Assembly: GCA_022763485.1 (NCBI GenBank)
Contig: JALEGX010000032.1
Coordinates: 1 to 64,000 of the forward strand
Direction of reading: 5' to 3'
Origin: Paracoccaceae bacterium
GTDB taxonomy: Bacteria; Pseudomonadota; Alphaproteobacteria; Rhodobacterales; Rhodobacteraceae
Length of the DNA: 64,000 bases
This document shows positions 7,851-18,500 of the stretch, in pieces. The notes beneath the pieces were generated by a model, which saw nothing but the letters and a program-made list of their open reading frames with translations, was not told the origin of the DNA and searched no databases. A program made the position numbers and the translations under genes. Positions within the stretch are counted from its first letter, which is position 1. Every line of letters starts with the position of its first letter.

Positions 7851-10556
7851 TCAGGACAAGCGGCCGTGGCAGTGCTTGAACTTCTTGCCGCTGCCGCAGG
7901 GACATTTGTCATTGCGCGACGGGTTGCCCCAGGTCGACGGATCATCCTCGACGAAACCGTCGATGGCGCCTTCGGGCGCCACGCCGGCAACCTGCTGTGC
8001 CTGCTGGCGCGCGGCTTCCTGCATTTGCTGCTGCTGCGCCGCCATCTGCATCATCATCTGACGCTGCTCTTCCTCGGTCAGCGGGCGTACATGGGCCAGC
8101 TGCTGCGTGACGGTTTCGCGCAGGCTGTCCAGCATGGTTTCAAACAGCTGGAACGACTCGTTCTTGTATTCGTTCAGCGGATCACGCTGAGCGTAGCCGC
8201 GGAAGTGAATGACCGACCGCAGATGCTCCAGCGTCAGCAAGTGCTCACGCCATTTGCCATCGATGGTCTGCAGCAGAACCTGCTTTTCGATGTTGCGCAT
8301 GTTTTCTGGCCCGAAGTCGACGGCCTTCTTCGCCATCAACTCATCGGTGGCCTTGACCAGGCGCTCGCGGATTTCTTCGTCATCGACGCCTTCTTCGTCG
8401 GCCCATTCCATGACCGGAACGTCGACGCCCAGCTTTTCGATCACCGCAGCATACAGCCCTTCGGTGTTCCACTGATCGGCGTAGGTCTTGGGCGGCATAT
8501 AGGCGTCCAGCAGGTCATCAATGACCTCATGACGCATATCGCCAACGATCTCCGACAGGTCATCGGCGCCCATGATTTCCAGCCGCTGCGAGAAGATCAC
8601 CTTGCGCTGATCGTTCATCACATCGTCGAACTTCAGAACGTTCTTGCGCATGTCGAAGTTGCGGCCTTCGACCTTGGCCTGGGCACGTTCCAACGACTTG
8701 TTCACCCAAGGGTGAACGATGGCTTCGCCTTCCTGCAGGCCAAGCGTCTTGAGCACCTTGTCCAGACGGTCCGACCCGAAGATGCGCATCAGGTCGTCTT
8801 CGAGCGACAGGAAGAACGCGGTGCGACCCGGGTCCCCCTGACGGCCCGAACGGCCCCGCAGCTGGTTGTCGATCCGGCGGCTTTCGTGCCGTTCGGAACC
8901 GATCACGAACAGGCCGCCAGCATCCAGAACCTTCTGCTTCTCTTCGGCGTGCTTGGCCTCTTCGGCGGCACGCAGATCGGCCGGATCCGCATCCGGGTTC
9001 TCGGCCAGCGCGGCCATGACCTTGATTTCGATGTTGCCGCCCAGCTGAATGTCCGTGCCGCGACCTGCCATGTTGGTGGCAATCGTGACCGCGCCATAGC
9101 GACCTGCGTCAGCGACGATCTGCGCTTCCTGTTCGTGGTGGCGCGCGTTCAGAACGTTGTGCTTCACACCGGCTTGGGTCAGCATCTGGCTCAGCAGTTC
9201 GGACTTCTCGATCGAGGTGGTACCGACCAGAGCAGGCTGTCCCTTTTCGTTGGCCGCTTTGACCTCATCGATCATCGCCTTGTATTTCTCTTCGGCGGTC
9301 CGGAACACCTTGTCGTCTTCGTCGATCCGGGCGATCGGGCGGTTGGTCGGCACTTCGACCACACCCAGACCGTAGATTTCGGCAAATTCTTCGGCTTCGG
9401 TGGCCGCCGTGCCGGTCATGCCGGCCAGCTTGTCGTACAGGCGGAAGTAGTTCTGATAGGTGACCGAGGCCAGGGTGACGTTTTCGGGCTGGATCGCCAC
9501 GCCTTCCTTGGCTTCAAGCGCCTGATGCAGACCTTCGGACAGGCGACGACCGTCCATGATACGGCCGGTGAATTCATCGATCAGCATGACCTGATTGTCA
9601 CGCACGATGTAATCCTTGTCCCGCAGGAACAGCTTGTGCGCCCGCAGACCCTGGTTCACGTGGTGAACAACCGTGGTGCTTTCCGGATCATAGAGCGACG
9701 CGCCTTCTTGCAGCAGGCCACGGGCCAGAAGCTGCTGCTCCAGGAACTCGTTGCCCTCTTCGGTGAAGGTCACGTTGCGGGTCTTCTCATCCAGCTCAAA
9801 GTGGCTTTCGTTGAGCGACGGGATGATCGTGTCGATGGTGTTGTAAAGCTCCGACCGGTCATCCGCAGGACCCGAGATGATCAGCGGCGTCCGCGCTTCG
9901 TCGATCAGGATGCTGTCGACCTCGTCCACGATGGCAAAGGAGTGATCCTTCTGGAACAGTTCCTTCAACTCGGACTTCAGGTTGTCGCGCAGATAGTCGA
10001 AGCCGAATTCGTTGTTGGTGCCGTAAACGACGTCACACTGATAGGCTTGGATCTTGTTTTCCGGTCCCATGCCGGACCAGATCATTGCCGCGCTCATGCC
10101 CAGCAGGTTGAAGACCTTGCCCATCCATTCGCAGTCACGGCGCGCCAGATAGTCGTTCACGGTCACGACGTGCACGCTTTTGCCCGCCAGCGCGTTCAGA
10201 TAGGCCGGGAAGGTTGCGACAAGCGTCTTGCCCTCACCCGTCTTCATTTCCGAGATGTTGCCCTGGTGCAGGAACATCCCGCCCATCAGCTGTGTATCGA
10301 AGGCGCGCAGACCCAAGGCCCGTTTTGCGGCCTCGCGGACGTTTGCAAACGCTTCGACCAGAAGGTCGTCCAGCGATGCACCGTTCTGCAACCGCTGACG
10401 CAGCTCCTCGGTCTTTTCCTTCAGTTGCTCGTCACTGAGCTTCTCGAACTCGGGTTCAAGCGCATTGATCTTTTCGACGGTCGGTCGCGTCGCCTTGATC
10501 TTGCGGTCGTTCGGCGTTCCGAACACCTTCCTGGCAAGAGTTCCGATACCCAGCAT
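7851..10556 (-). CDS. secA: Preprotein translocase ATPase SecA
   Basis: A 901-residue SecA, the cytoplasmic motor that pushes unfolded preproteins through SecYEG. The first nucleotide-binding fold has Walker A MKTGEGKT (about 100) and [13 protein letters not shown]. The preprotein crosslinking and helical scaffold regions follow, and the second fold shows [10 protein letters not shown] and the [11 protein letters not shown] arginine-finger region. The C-terminal zinc motif [14 protein letters not shown], which contacts SecB, is intact. The ATG at 10556 gives the usual SecA N-terminus ([13 protein letters not shown]). An upstream frame extension of 32 residues is unlikely. It is transcribed divergently from the parvulin gene. 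Confidence 0.98.
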   Translation of the reverse strand: MLGIGTLARKVFGTPNDRKIKATRPTVEKINALEPEFEKLSDEQLKEKTEELRQRLQNGASLDDLLVEAFANVREAAKRALGLRAFDTQLMGGMFLHQGNISEMKTGEGKTLVATFPAYLNALAGKSVHVVTVNDYLARRDCEWMGKVFNLLGMSAAMIWSGMGPENKIQAYQCDVVYGTNNEFGFDYLRDNLKSELKELFQKDHSFAIVDEVDSILIDEARTPLIISGPADDRSELYNTIDTIIPSLNESHFELDEKTRNVTFTEEGNEFLEQQLLARGLLQEGASLYDPESTTVVHHVNQGLRAHKLFLRDKDYIVRDNQVMLIDEFTGRIMDGRRLSEGLHQALEAKEGVAIQPENVTLASVTYQNYFRLYDKLAGMTGTAATEAEEFAEIYGLGVVEVPTNRPIARIDEDDKVFRTAEEKYKAMIDEVKAANEKGQPALVGTTSIEKSELLSQMLTQAGVKHNVLNARHHEQEAQIVADAGRYGAVTIATNMAGRGTDIQLGGNIEIKVMAALAENPDADPADLRAAEEAKHAEEKQKVLDAGGLFVIGSERHESRRIDNQLRGRSGRQGDPGRTAFFLSLEDDLMRIFGSDRLDKVLKTLGLQEGEAIVHPWVNKSLERAQAKVEGRNFDMRKNVLKFDDVMNDQRKVIFSQRLEIMGADDLSEIVGDMRHEVIDDLLDAYMPPKTYADQWNTEGLYAAVIEKLGVDVPVMEWADEEGVDDEEIRERLVKATDELMAKKAVDFGPENMRNIEKQVLLQTIDGKWREHLLTLEHLRSVIHFRGYAQRDPLNEYKNESFQLFETMLDSLRETVTQQLAHVRPLTEEEQRQMMMQMAAQQQQMQEAARQQAQQVAGVAPEGAIDGFVEDDPSTWGNPSRNDKCPCGSGKKFKHCHGRLS

Positions 10557-10633
10557 GTTCACTCCAACGGATCTATTTTGGTCCAAGCATTTCGCAGGCT
10601 TGCCCGCCCTGCTCGCAACCCATAGATACGGTG

Positions 10634-10662
10634 GATAAAGACGGTCCTGCACAAGGCCTCAA
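10634..10662 (-). promoter_or_regulatory. Candidate secA promoter
   Basis: On the minus strand TTGAGG (10657-10662) and TTTATC (10634-10639) are separated by 17 bases, which fits a housekeeping promoter about 75 bases upstream of the secA start. Match to consensus is moderate. Confidence 0.38.
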
Positions 10663-10732
10663 GGCGATGTAAGGGGCAGGCTGAACAGTGTCAACGCCGC
10701 CACCGGTCGCGGCTGCCGAATAGGATGTATCT

Positions 10733-11584
10733 ATGCGCAAAGGTCTCACTTTTCTTTCCGCTTTGGTGATTGCCGCGGGTCTGTCGCTGGGCGGGGTTGC
10801 CCAAGCCGAACCTCAGGCGGATACAGTCCTGGCAACGGTAAACGGTGAGCAGATCACCCTGGGCCAGGTCATCCTGGTGCGCGCCACCCTGCCCGCGCAA
10901 TACCAACAGATCCCTGATGATGCGCTGTTCGATGCGATCATGAACCAGCTGATCCAGCAAACGGCCCTGAAACAGAGCCTGGACGGCGCAGAGCCGCCCT
11001 ACATCACGCTGTCGATGCAGAACCAGCATCGCTCGCTCCTGGCCGAAGAAGCGCTGGAGCGTCTGCGCGATGACGTTGCGACAGACGAAGCCGTTCAGAA
11101 CGCTTATGACGCGAAATATGAAGGTGGCTTTGCCGGCCCCGAGTACAACGCCGCTCACATTCTCGTGCCCACGCTGGAAGAGGCACAGGCCATCAAGGCT
11201 GAACTGGATGAAGGTGCCGATTTTGCAGAAATGGCAAAAGAGAAGTCCACTGGCCCCTCCGGTCCCAACGGTGGCGATCTGGGCTGGTTCGGCGAAGGCC
11301 GGATGGTGCCCCCGTTCGAAGCGGCCGTCAAAGAGCTTGAGACCGGTCAGGTTTCAGCCCCGGTGGAAACACAGTTCGGCTGGCATGTGATCCTGCTCAA
11401 GGAAAGCCGTCGCAGCAAAGCGCCTGAACTGGACACTGTGCGCCAGGAGATCGCGCAGGAACTGTTCGAAGCCGCTGTGGATGGTCATCTGAACGCCCTC
11501 GTTGAAGGCGCTGATGTATCGCGTCCCGAGGTCGAAGGCTTCACCCCCGACATGATCAAGAATCTCGACCTGGTAAGGAACTAA
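10733..11584 (+). CDS. Periplasmic parvulin-type peptidyl-prolyl isomerase
   Basis: A 283-residue exported foldase. A signal peptide ends near AQA-EP (about 26). A SurA-N-like helical chaperone region runs to about 135. A parvulin PPIase domain (about 140-235) follows, with the typical AAHILV, GGDLGWFGEGRMVPPFEAA and FGWHVILL motifs. It catalyses cis-trans isomerisation of prolyl bonds and assists folding of exported proteins. Its position opposite secA fits a role in handling translocated proteins. It is followed after three bases by argJ, so they are probably co-transcribed, although the functions are unrelated. Confidence 0.93.
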   Translation: MRKGLTFLSALVIAAGLSLGGVAQAEPQADTVLATVNGEQITLGQVILVRATLPAQYQQIPDDALFDAIMNQLIQQTALKQSLDGAEPPYITLSMQNQHRSLLAEEALERLRDDVATDEAVQNAYDAKYEGGFAGPEYNAAHILVPTLEEAQAIKAELDEGADFAEMAKEKSTGPSGPNGGDLGWFGEGRMVPPFEAAVKELETGQVSAPVETQFGWHVILLKESRRSKAPELDTVRQEIAQELFEAAVDGHLNALVEGADVSRPEVEGFTPDMIKNLDLVRN

Positions 11585-11587
11585 ACG

Positions 11588-12814
11588 ATGGCGCAATCCC
11601 TGCCCCGCTCCCCGCTGGCCCCTGCATCCTTTCCCGCGCTTCCGGTCATCGGAGGGGTCAGATTCGCTGCTGCGGCGGCTGGCGTGAAATATCAGGGCCG
11701 TACGGATGTCATGCTGGCGCAGCTGGATCCGGGTTCTTCGGTTGCCGGGGTGTTCACCCGATCGGCCACCCGCTCCGCGCCGGTGCTGGATTGCCAGTCC
11801 AAACTGGGTGGTGCCCCCGACACCGGGGCGGCCATCCTTGTGAACTCCGGCAACTCCAATGCCTTTACCGGTCACTACGGACAAACCTCCGTGGCCGAAA
11901 TCACCGCCGCCGTCGCCGAAGCGACCGGTGTACCGCAGAGCCGTGTCTTTACCGCCTCGACCGGGGTGATCGGGGAACCGCTGCCGCATGATCGGATCGT
12001 CGCAAAGATCGACGAGCTGAAATCCGGCCTGGCAGAGAACCGGCTGGAAGACGCCGCAGAGGCGATCATGACCACCGACACCTTTGCCAAGGGTGCCACC
12101 GCGCAGGTTGAGATTGACGGCAAGACCGTCTCTATCGCCGGGATCGCAAAGGGATCAGGCATGATCGCCCCTGATATGGCGACGATGCTTGTCTACATCT
12201 TTACCGATGCAGCCTATGAGCAGACAGCATTGCAGAACCTTCTGTCCGGCCTGAACGACCGCAGCTTCAACTGCATCACCGTGGACAGCGATACCTCCAC
12301 ATCCGACAGCCTGCTGCTCTGCGCGACGGGCGCATCGGGTGTTGATGCCACCGGCAACGCCGCGTTTGCCGATGCGTTGAATACCGTCATGCTGGATCTG
12401 GCGCATCAGGTTGTGCGCGACGGCGAAGGCGCATCGAAGTTCGTTGAGGTGCAGGTCACTGGCGCGGCCAGCGAACAGGACGCAAAGATCCACGGGCTTG
12501 CCATCGCAAACTCTCCGCTGGTCAAGACCGCGATCGCCGGTGAAGACCCCAACTGGGGCCGTGTGGTGATGGCAATCGGTAAATCCGGAGCCGCTGCGGA
12601 CCGCGATCTGCTGAGCATCTGGTTCGGTGACGTTCTGGTGGCTGAAAAGGGCTGGGTTTCGCCCGACTACCGCGAGGAAGATGCCGCCAAGCTGATGAAA
12701 CAGAATGATATTCTGATCCGTGTCGATCTGGGCCTGGGAGACGGAAAATCCACCGTCTGGACCTGCGACCTGACCCACCAATACATCGAAATCAACGCCG
12801 ACTACCGGTCCTGA
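11588..12814 (+). CDS. argJ: Bifunctional ornithine acetyltransferase / N-acetylglutamate synthase ArgJ
   Basis: A 408-residue ArgJ of the arginine pathway. It transfers the acetyl group from N-acetylornithine to glutamate, and bifunctional forms also acetylate glutamate from acetyl-CoA. The precursor cleaves itself at the conserved ATML motif (in IAPDMATMLVYI, about residues 196-201), where the threonine becomes the new N-terminal nucleophile of the beta chain. The C-terminus YIEINADYRS is typical of the family. Whether it also uses acetyl-CoA cannot be read from the sequence. It lies three bases after the parvulin gene, and mutT follows 26 bases later. Confidence 0.97.
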   Translation: MAQSLPRSPLAPASFPALPVIGGVRFAAAAAGVKYQGRTDVMLAQLDPGSSVAGVFTRSATRSAPVLDCQSKLGGAPDTGAAILVNSGNSNAFTGHYGQTSVAEITAAVAEATGVPQSRVFTASTGVIGEPLPHDRIVAKIDELKSGLAENRLEDAAEAIMTTDTFAKGATAQVEIDGKTVSIAGIAKGSGMIAPDMATMLVYIFTDAAYEQTALQNLLSGLNDRSFNCITVDSDTSTSDSLLLCATGASGVDATGNAAFADALNTVMLDLAHQVVRDGEGASKFVEVQVTGAASEQDAKIHGLAIANSPLVKTAIAGEDPNWGRVVMAIGKSGAAADRDLLSIWFGDVLVAEKGWVSPDYREEDAAKLMKQNDILIRVDLGLGDGKSTVWTCDLTHQYIEINADYRS

Positions 12815-12840
12815 TTCAGCAACCTGCGAAAGGGTAGAAC

Positions 12841-13239
12841 ATGAAAACCGTTCTGGTTTCCGCGGTCGCTTTGATCGATGTCGAAGGACGGGTGCTGCTG
12901 GCGCAGCGCCCGGAGGGCAAATCCATGGCTGGCCTCTGGGAATTCCCCGGGGGCAAAGTGGAACCCGGTGAAACGCCCGAGGCAGCGCTGATCCGGGAGT
13001 TGCAGGAGGAGCTTGGCATCAACACCTGGCAATCCTGTTTGGCGCCCCTCACCTTTGCCAGCCACAGCTATGATGATTTTCATCTTCTGATGCCGCTTTT
13101 CGCCTGCCGCAAATGGGAAGGCATCCCGCGTGCGCAGGAAGGGCAAACGCTGAAATGGGCCCATGCCAAGGATCTGAAGAACTATCCAATGCCGCCGGCT
13201 GATATTCCTTTGATCCCGATCCTGCGGGATTGGCTCTGA
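12841..13239 (+). CDS. mutT: 8-oxo-dGTP diphosphatase MutT (Nudix)
   Basis: A 132-residue Nudix hydrolase. The Nudix box lies at residues 37-60 with all key residues (GGKVEPGET, then REL, then EELGI). The small size, the GLWEFPGGK lead-in, and the C-terminal PADIPLIPILRDWL fit MutT, which removes 8-oxo-dGTP from the nucleotide pool and prevents A:T to C:G mutations. It is the third gene of the parvulin-argJ-mutT group. Confidence 0.92.
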   Translation: MKTVLVSAVALIDVEGRVLLAQRPEGKSMAGLWEFPGGKVEPGETPEAALIRELQEELGINTWQSCLAPLTFASHSYDDFHLLMPLFACRKWEGIPRAQEGQTLKWAHAKDLKNYPMPPADIPLIPILRDWL

Positions 13240-13271
13240 TACCATCAGTCACGCGCCGAACAGCTTTGCAA

Positions 13272-13297
13272 CAATGTGTCAAAAATGTGGCACATTG
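13272..13297. promoter_or_regulatory. Inverted repeat between mutT and the 44-residue gene
   Basis: CAATGTGTC (13272-13280) and GGCACATTG (13289-13297) pair along 9 bp (one G-U) around an 8-base A-rich loop. It may be the weak terminator of the mutT unit, since T-rich DNA follows after a short gap, or an operator in the promoter of the next gene. The sequence does not decide between these. Confidence 0.45.
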
Positions 13298-13374
13298 ATG
13301 ATTGGTTTTTGTATCTTTTTTAAAGTTTGTTCGGCTATCGTGGAGTTGTCAGATTCTTTGGGGAGGATTTAGGC

Positions 13375-13509
13375 ATGCTTCGTACGATAACATTGGGCAG
13401 TTGTGTCTCTGTGCAAGGCACATTTGTCCGTGCTCTACCTGATGGCCGTATTGCCGTTAAGGTGGGTCCAAACGTGTATGAAGGGCGCCCGGTTAGCTCC
13501 GCCGCCTAG
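13375..13509 (+). CDS. Small 44-residue protein, roseobacter type
   Basis: A short protein MLRTITLGSC... ending EGRPVSSAA. It has a compact beta-rich sequence with one cysteine and a repeated hydrophobic pattern (ISVQGTFVR-like and IAVKVG segments), resembling a small barrel or hairpin fold. ATG at 13375 is supported by GGGGAGGA seven bases upstream. It has its own A+T-rich upstream region and is followed by a strong terminator, so it is probably expressed alone as a monocistronic message. I recall similar short proteins in roseobacters but know no function. Confidence 0.6.
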   Translation: MLRTITLGSCVSVQGTFVRALPDGRIAVKVGPNVYEGRPVSSAA

Positions 13510-13610
13510 CGACACGTACATTACTCACGGAAACGCACCAGAGGAATTGGGGATGATTTTCAGCGTGCCGGAGATGCGCGCAGCCCCCAACCCAAGAAGA
13601 CAGTCTTTAC

Positions 13611-13647
13611 CCGGGCGGACCTGACGGTCACGCCCGGTATTGTTTTT
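13611..13647 (+). terminator. Intrinsic terminator after the 44-residue gene
   Basis: CCGGGCG (13611-13617) pairs with CGCCCGG (13631-13637), with an inner GACC/GGTC stem, and TATTGTTTTT follows. The hairpin lies about 100 bases downstream of the 44-residue gene. The stretch 13510-13610 shows no convincing gene. Confidence 0.75.
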
Positions 13648-13679
13648 GATACATATCGTTTGTGACAGAACCAGAATCG

Positions 13680-13720
13680 AAAAGGGCCGCGGATCTCTGT
13701 CCACGGCCCTTTGAATTTTT
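13680..13720. terminator. Bidirectional terminator after infB
   Basis: AAAGGGCCG (13681-13689) pairs with CGGCCCTTT (13704-13712), with a few more pairs inside. On the minus strand it ends CCCTTTTC, which suits termination of the rimP-infB operon. On the plus strand it is followed by GAATTTTT, so it may stop readthrough from the other side. Confidence 0.75.
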
Positions 13721-13736
13721 CCGACTGTCCGGACGA

Positions 13737-16229
13737 TCAGTCCAGCGTGCGGGTAATCTCTTCGCGCTCGAAGATCTCGATGACATCGTTTGCACGGATA
13801 TCGTCGTAGTTCTCGAAGGCCATACCGCATTCCTGACCGGACTGAACTTCCGGCACTTCGTCTTTGAAGCGCTTCAGGGTCTTCAGCGTGCCTTCGTGGA
13901 TCACCACGTTGTCGCGCAGCAGGCGGACGCCAGCCGAACGGCGGGCCACACCCTCGGTCACCAGACAGCCTGCAACCTTGCCGACATTGGAGACCTTGAA
14001 GACCTCTTTGATCTGCGCGTAACCGATGAAGTTCTCGCGGATTTCGGCGCTCAGCAGGCCCGATGCAGCGGCTTTCACATCATCAACCAGGTCGTAGATC
14101 ACCGAGTAGTAACGGATTTCCACGCTCTTCTGGTTGGCTGTGTTCCGCGCCGAGGCATTGGCACGAACGTTGAAGCCAAAGACCGGTGCACCGGACGCTT
14201 CGGCCAGGCCGATATCGGTTTCGGTGATCGCGCCAACGCCCGAGTGCAGAACCCGCACGCGCACTTCGTTGTTGCCGATCTTCTCCATCGCCTGAACGAT
14301 GGCTTCGGCCGAACCCTGCACGTCCGCTTTGACCAGGATAGGCAGTTCGGAGACGTTCTCGTCGTCCTTGGCCTTCTGCATCAGCTGTTCCAGCGTGGTT
14401 GCAGCACCGGCAGCGGCGCGTTTGTCCTTGGCGGCCTGCTCACGATAGGCGGCGATTTCACGCGCCTGTGCTTCGGTCTCGGTCACGTTCAGCACGTCAC
14501 CGGCTTCGGGCGTACCGTTCAGACCCAGAACCTCAACCGGAACCGAGGGGCCAGCTTCCTTGACGCGCTCACCCTTGTCGTTGATCAGCGCACGGACCTT
14601 ACCGTACTGCTCACCCACGACGAAGATGTCGCCCTGACGAAGGGTACCCTTCTGGACCAGAACCGTGGCAACGGGGCCGCGGCCAACGTCAAGCTGCGCT
14701 TCGATAACCGCGCCTTGGGCTGCACGATCCGGGTTGGCTTTCAGTTCCAGAATTTCCGCTTGCAGCGCAATGGCTTCCAGCAGTTCATCCAGACCCTGAC
14801 CGGTGTGTGCGGACACTTCGACGTCCTGAACCTCACCCGACATCGCTTCCACGATCACTTCGTGCTGCAGCAGTTCAGCGCGCACTTTGTTCGGGTCGGC
14901 TGCGGGTTTGTCGATCTTGTTGATCGCCACGATCATCGGAACTTCGGCGGCCTTGGCGTGGTTGATCGCTTCAACCGTCTGCGGCATGACCGAATCGTCG
15001 GCAGCGACAACCAGAACAACAATGTCCGTGACCTGTGCACCGCGCGAACGCATCGAGGTAAAGGCCGCGTGGCCCGGCGTGTCGAGGAACGACAGAACTG
15101 CACCGCCATCGGTTTGCACCTGGTAGGCGCCGATGTGCTGCGTAATGCCGCCGGCTTCGCCCGCAACAACCTTGGCGTCACGAATAGCGTCCAGCAGCGA
15201 GGTCTTGCCGTGGTCGACGTGGCCCATGATGGTGATGACCGGCGGACGCGGCTGCAGATCTTCGTCCTTGTCATCAGTATCCTGAATGACGTCTTCGACG
15301 TCAGCGTCGGAAACACGGACCACCTTGTGGCCGAATTCTTCGATGATCAGTTCCGCAGTGTCGGCATCGATGGTCTGGTTCTGAGTAACCATCATGCCCA
15401 TTTTCATGAGCTCTTTGACCACATCGGCAACGCGTTCTGCCATACGGTTGGCCAGCTCGGACACCACGATGGTTTCCGGCAGCTGCACGTCGCGAATGAC
15501 CTTTTCCCGCTCAGCGGACACGCCCATCGCCTTCTGACGCGCGCGCTCCTGCTTGCGCTTCATCGACGCGACGGAACGCTGACGTCCACCTTCACCACCA
15601 GTCGCCTGGCTCAGGGTCAGCTTGCCCGAACGGCGGTTGTCGTCACGGCCCTTGCCGCGCGTCTGGCGCTGTTCGCGCTCGCGGTCCTGCTTGCGCGGCG
15701 CGGGTGCGGCATCCGGCTTGGGCGCACGCTGCTGCGACAGGACTTCGGTTTTCTTTTTCTCGGCGGCAGCAGCAGCTTCGGCGGCAGCGCGCTTGGCGGC
15801 CTCTTCGGCCTCCTGCTTCTTGCGCTCTTCGTCCGCAGCTTTCTGACGAGCACGCTCTTCGGCTTCACGCTGTTCACGCTCCTTGGCTTCCGCCTCGGCA
15901 CGGCGACGCGCGCGCTCTTCCTCGCGGGCCTTCTCTTCGGCAGCGCGCTTGGCGATTTCTTCCGCCTCGCGCGCCTTTGCGGCCTGAACGGCCTTCAGGC
16001 GGCGCGCCATTTCCGCGTCGGAGATCCCGGCAGGGCGACGTGACGGATCACCGGCCGGCGCGGATCCGCTACCGCCTTTGCCCGCACCCGGCTTGGGAAC
16101 CACAACGCGTTTGCGCTTGGTTTCCACCACGACATTCTTGGTCCGTCCGTGGCTGAAACTCTGTTTCACATTGCCCGGACGGGCCCCACCACGCAGACCC
16201 AAAGTCTTTTTGCCGTCACTATCGCTCAT
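13737..16229 (-). CDS. infB: Translation initiation factor IF-2
   Basis: An 830-residue IF-2, the GTPase that places initiator tRNA on the 30S subunit. The N-terminal ~320 residues are a low-complexity Ala/Glu/Arg-rich coiled coil (about 85-230), as is usual in alphaproteobacteria. The G domain begins with [12 protein letters not shown] and contains DTPGHAAF and NKIDKP. Two beta barrels and the C-terminal initiator-tRNA-binding domain follow. It is the last gene of the rimP-nusA-ylxR-infB operon, eight bases after ylxR. Confidence 0.98.
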   Translation of the reverse strand: MSDSDGKKTLGLRGGARPGNVKQSFSHGRTKNVVVETKRKRVVVPKPGAGKGGSGSAPAGDPSRRPAGISDAEMARRLKAVQAAKAREAEEIAKRAAEEKAREEERARRRAEAEAKEREQREAEERARQKAADEERKKQEAEEAAKRAAAEAAAAAEKKKTEVLSQQRAPKPDAAPAPRKQDREREQRQTRGKGRDDNRRSGKLTLSQATGGEGGRQRSVASMKRKQERARQKAMGVSAEREKVIRDVQLPETIVVSELANRMAERVADVVKELMKMGMMVTQNQTIDADTAELIIEEFGHKVVRVSDADVEDVIQDTDDKDEDLQPRPPVITIMGHVDHGKTSLLDAIRDAKVVAGEAGGITQHIGAYQVQTDGGAVLSFLDTPGHAAFTSMRSRGAQVTDIVVLVVAADDSVMPQTVEAINHAKAAEVPMIVAINKIDKPAADPNKVRAELLQHEVIVEAMSGEVQDVEVSAHTGQGLDELLEAIALQAEILELKANPDRAAQGAVIEAQLDVGRGPVATVLVQKGTLRQGDIFVVGEQYGKVRALINDKGERVKEAGPSVPVEVLGLNGTPEAGDVLNVTETEAQAREIAAYREQAAKDKRAAAGAATTLEQLMQKAKDDENVSELPILVKADVQGSAEAIVQAMEKIGNNEVRVRVLHSGVGAITETDIGLAEASGAPVFGFNVRANASARNTANQKSVEIRYYSVIYDLVDDVKAAASGLLSAEIRENFIGYAQIKEVFKVSNVGKVAGCLVTEGVARRSAGVRLLRDNVVIHEGTLKTLKRFKDEVPEVQSGQECGMAFENYDDIRANDVIEIFEREEITRTLD

Positions 16230-16237
16230 AAAGCTCT

Positions 16238-16858
16238 TTATCCTTCCGTGCGGCCCTTGCCGCCCACCGATTTACGCACGCCTTGCAATCGCTGCGCTTC
16301 CTCTACAACACGTTTGCTGAGTCCACCAGAGGCGAGCGCTGCATGTATCACAGTTTCGCGACCAAAGGCCATACCAAGCTCATCCGCAGACAAGCAGCCA
16401 ATATATCGCCCCCCGTAGGGAGTACTCAATTTGGACTTTCCGCGCCCTGATCCGTCAGAGGCCTGGATCAGAACGCTGGCCTGTTCCTTGAACAGCCAGT
16501 CCTTCACTTTTTCATATCCGGCAACCGCATCGCCGGATTTGCGGGCGAGGCTGATCAGGTTGACCAGCCGCTGACACACCTGACGCTCGATCTCGTCAAC
16601 CATCCCGTCCGGGACCGTGACCTGGGTCTTGAAGCCGCGCGCAAAGACCTTCTTCTTTACTGCGGCTTCTAGCGCGTCCCGCTCTGCGGTTACGTAAACA
16701 CCCCGTCCGGGCAGTTTGCCATTGATGTCGGGCACGACCTGAGCGTCCGGTCCCAGAACGAATCGGATCAACCCCTGCTTGGGCTGCACCTCACCTGTGG
16801 CCAGGCACTTGCGCTCTGGCCCATCAGGGCGTTCCGTTGTTGCTCCACCGCGTGTCAT
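16238..16858 (-). CDS. ylxR: YlxR/RnpM-like RNA-binding protein fused to L7Ae-like domain
   Basis: A 206-residue protein. The N-terminal YlxR (DUF448) domain (about 10-90) has the signature [10 protein letters not shown] and GRGVYVT. The second half (about 105-200) resembles an L7Ae/L30e RNA-binding fold ([20 protein letters not shown]). YlxR homologues bind RNA; one has been reported to modulate RNase P. The fused form is common in alphaproteobacteria. The ATG at 16858 is chosen because GGGAG lies five bases upstream and the longer frame would overlap nusA. It sits between nusA and infB, as is typical. Confidence 0.88.
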   Translation of the reverse strand: MTRGGATTERPDGPERKCLATGEVQPKQGLIRFVLGPDAQVVPDINGKLPGRGVYVTAERDALEAAVKKKVFARGFKTQVTVPDGMVDEIERQVCQRLVNLISLARKSGDAVAGYEKVKDWLFKEQASVLIQASDGSGRGKSKLSTPYGGRYIGCLSADELGMAFGRETVIHAALASGGLSKRVVEEAQRLQGVRKSVGGKGRTEG

Positions 16859-16880
16859 GTCGTCTCCCGCAAGACCCGGA

Positions 16881-18500
16881 TCAGGCCTCGGCTTCCTCGC
16901 CGTCATCTTCGGTGCCTTCGGCCTCTTCCTCAGGCATCAGTTCTTCGGGATCGACCCAGCCCAGCAGGACGCGTGCGGTCATGACCAGCTGCTGCGCCTC
17001 TTCCAGGGATACGTCGAAAGGCTCCAGAATGCCGTCGTCCTTGACCCGCTGACCGTCCACGGTGGTCCAGCCACCGGCCAGTTCCCAGTCTGCACAGGTT
17101 GCAAAGTCTTCCAGCGTCTTCACGCCGTCCTTGGCCAGAGCCTCGACCATCTGCGGGGTCAGGCCGTCGAAATCGAACAGGCTGTCTTCGGCGCCCAGCG
17201 CACGCGCGCTGTCGATGGCGGCCTTGGCCTGCGCTTCCAGGAAGTCGCGCGCACGCGCCTGCAGCTCCTCGGCGGTGCCTTCATCCACACCGTCGATGAC
17301 CAGCAGCTCGTCCAGCTCGACATAGGCGACTTCTTCCAGGTTGGTGAAGCCTTCGGACACCAGCAGCTGGGCAAAGAACTCGTCCAGGTCCAGCGTTTCC
17401 ATGAACAGGTTGGTGCGGGCTTCGAACTCTTTCTGGCGGCGCGCCGATTCCTCGGCTTCGGTCATGATGTCGATGTCCAGGTTGGTCAGCTGCGACGCCA
17501 GGCGCACGTTCTGGCCACGACGGCCAATCGCGAGGCTCAGCTGCTCTTCCGGAACAACAACTTCGATCTTGCCGGCTTCTTCGTCCAGAACCACTTTCGA
17601 CACTTCTGCCGGCTGCAGCGCATTCACCAGGAAGGTCGGCTGATCTTCGTTCCACGGGATGATGTCGATCTTTTCGCCCTGCAGCTCGTTCACAACGGCC
17701 TGCACGCGCGAACCACGCATACCGACACAGGCACCGACGGGGTCAATCGAACCATCGTAGGAAATGACGGCAATCTTGGCACGCGAACCGGGATCCCGGG
17801 CCACGGCCTTGATCTCGATGATGCCATCATAGATTTCCGGCACTTCCATCTTGAACAGCTCGGCCATGAACTCAGGCGCAGTCCGCGACAGGAAGATCTG
17901 GTGACCACGCGGCTCGCGGCGCACTTCCTTGATATAGGCGCGCAGGCGGTCGCTCGGGCGATAGGATTCGCGGCCGATCTTGTCGTTGCGGCGCAGCACA
18001 GCTTCGGCACCGCCCAGATCGACGATGACGTTTCCGAATTCTTCGCGCTTGACCAGACCGTTGATGATGGTGCCTGCGCGGTCCTTGAATTCCTCGTACT
18101 GGCGATCCCGCTCTGCTTCGCGCACTTTCTGCAGGATGACCTGCTTGGCCGACTGCGCGGCGATCCGGCCCATTTCCACCGGCGGGACCTCTTCCACGAA
18201 GACATCACCGATTTGCGGGTCGGCCATGTACTGCTTGGCCTGCTCTACGGTGAATTCCGCCTGGTAGTTTTCCAGCAGTTCATCTTCGACGACGGTCCGA
18301 ACACGGGTAAAGGTTGCCCGGCCGGTTTTCCGGTCGATGGAGACACGGATGTCCATGTCGGCGCCGTAACGGCTCTTTGCGGCGCGGGCCAGGGATTCTT
18401 CCATCGCCTCGATCACCAGACCGGGGTCGATCATCTTTTCGCGCGCGACGGCCTCGGCTGTTTGCAGCAGTTCCAGCTGGTTTGCAGAGGTGATTGCCAT
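16881..18500 (-). CDS. nusA: Transcription termination/antitermination factor NusA
   Basis: A 539-residue NusA. It binds RNA polymerase and nascent RNA and controls pausing, intrinsic termination and antitermination. The order is an N-terminal polymerase-binding domain (about 1-130), S1 domain (about 135-200, GLVKREEFGNVIVDLG), KH1 and KH2 domains (about 200-345, with VGACVGMRGSRVQ and AIGRRGQNVRLA), and two C-terminal acidic helical repeats, ending in a very acidic tail. Its ATG overlaps the rimP stop by one base (TAATG), so translation is probably coupled. Confidence 0.98.
   Translation of the reverse strand: MAITSANQLELLQTAEAVAREKMIDPGLVIEAMEESLARAAKSRYGADMDIRVSIDRKTGRATFTRVRTVVEDELLENYQAEFTVEQAKQYMADPQIGDVFVEEVPPVEMGRIAAQSAKQVILQKVREAERDRQYEEFKDRAGTIINGLVKREEFGNVIVDLGGAEAVLRRNDKIGRESYRPSDRLRAYIKEVRREPRGHQIFLSRTAPEFMAELFKMEVPEIYDGIIEIKAVARDPGSRAKIAVISYDGSIDPVGACVGMRGSRVQAVVNELQGEKIDIIPWNEDQPTFLVNALQPAEVSKVVLDEEAGKIEVVVPEEQLSLAIGRRGQNVRLASQLTNLDIDIMTEAEESARRQKEFEARTNLFMETLDLDEFFAQLLVSEGFTNLEEVAYVELDELLVIDGVDEGTAEELQARARDFLEAQAKAAIDSARALGAEDSLFDFDGLTPQMVEALAKDGVKTLEDFATCADWELAGGWTTVDGQRVKDDGILEPFDVSLEEAQQLVMTARVLLGWVDPEELMPEEEAEGTEDDGEEAEA

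Noticed and set aside
7866-10625. Open frame of over 900 codons antisense to secA
   Set aside because: A mirror of strongly biased secA codons. It is rich in His, Arg and Gln without motifs, and has no good ribosome site.
10630-10640. DnaA-box-like TTATCCAC (minus strand) near secA
   Set aside because: A single near match that also overlaps the candidate secA -10 box. No cluster or A+T-rich unwinding region is nearby.
13552-13623. Possible 23-codon gene beginning MIFSVPEM
   Set aside because: It has a purine-rich stretch upstream, but it ends inside the terminator stem and has no recognisable features. Without conservation data it cannot be supported.
13662-16043. Long open frame antisense to infB
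   Set aside because: Shadow of the low-complexity IF-2 N-terminus and G domain. No family features.
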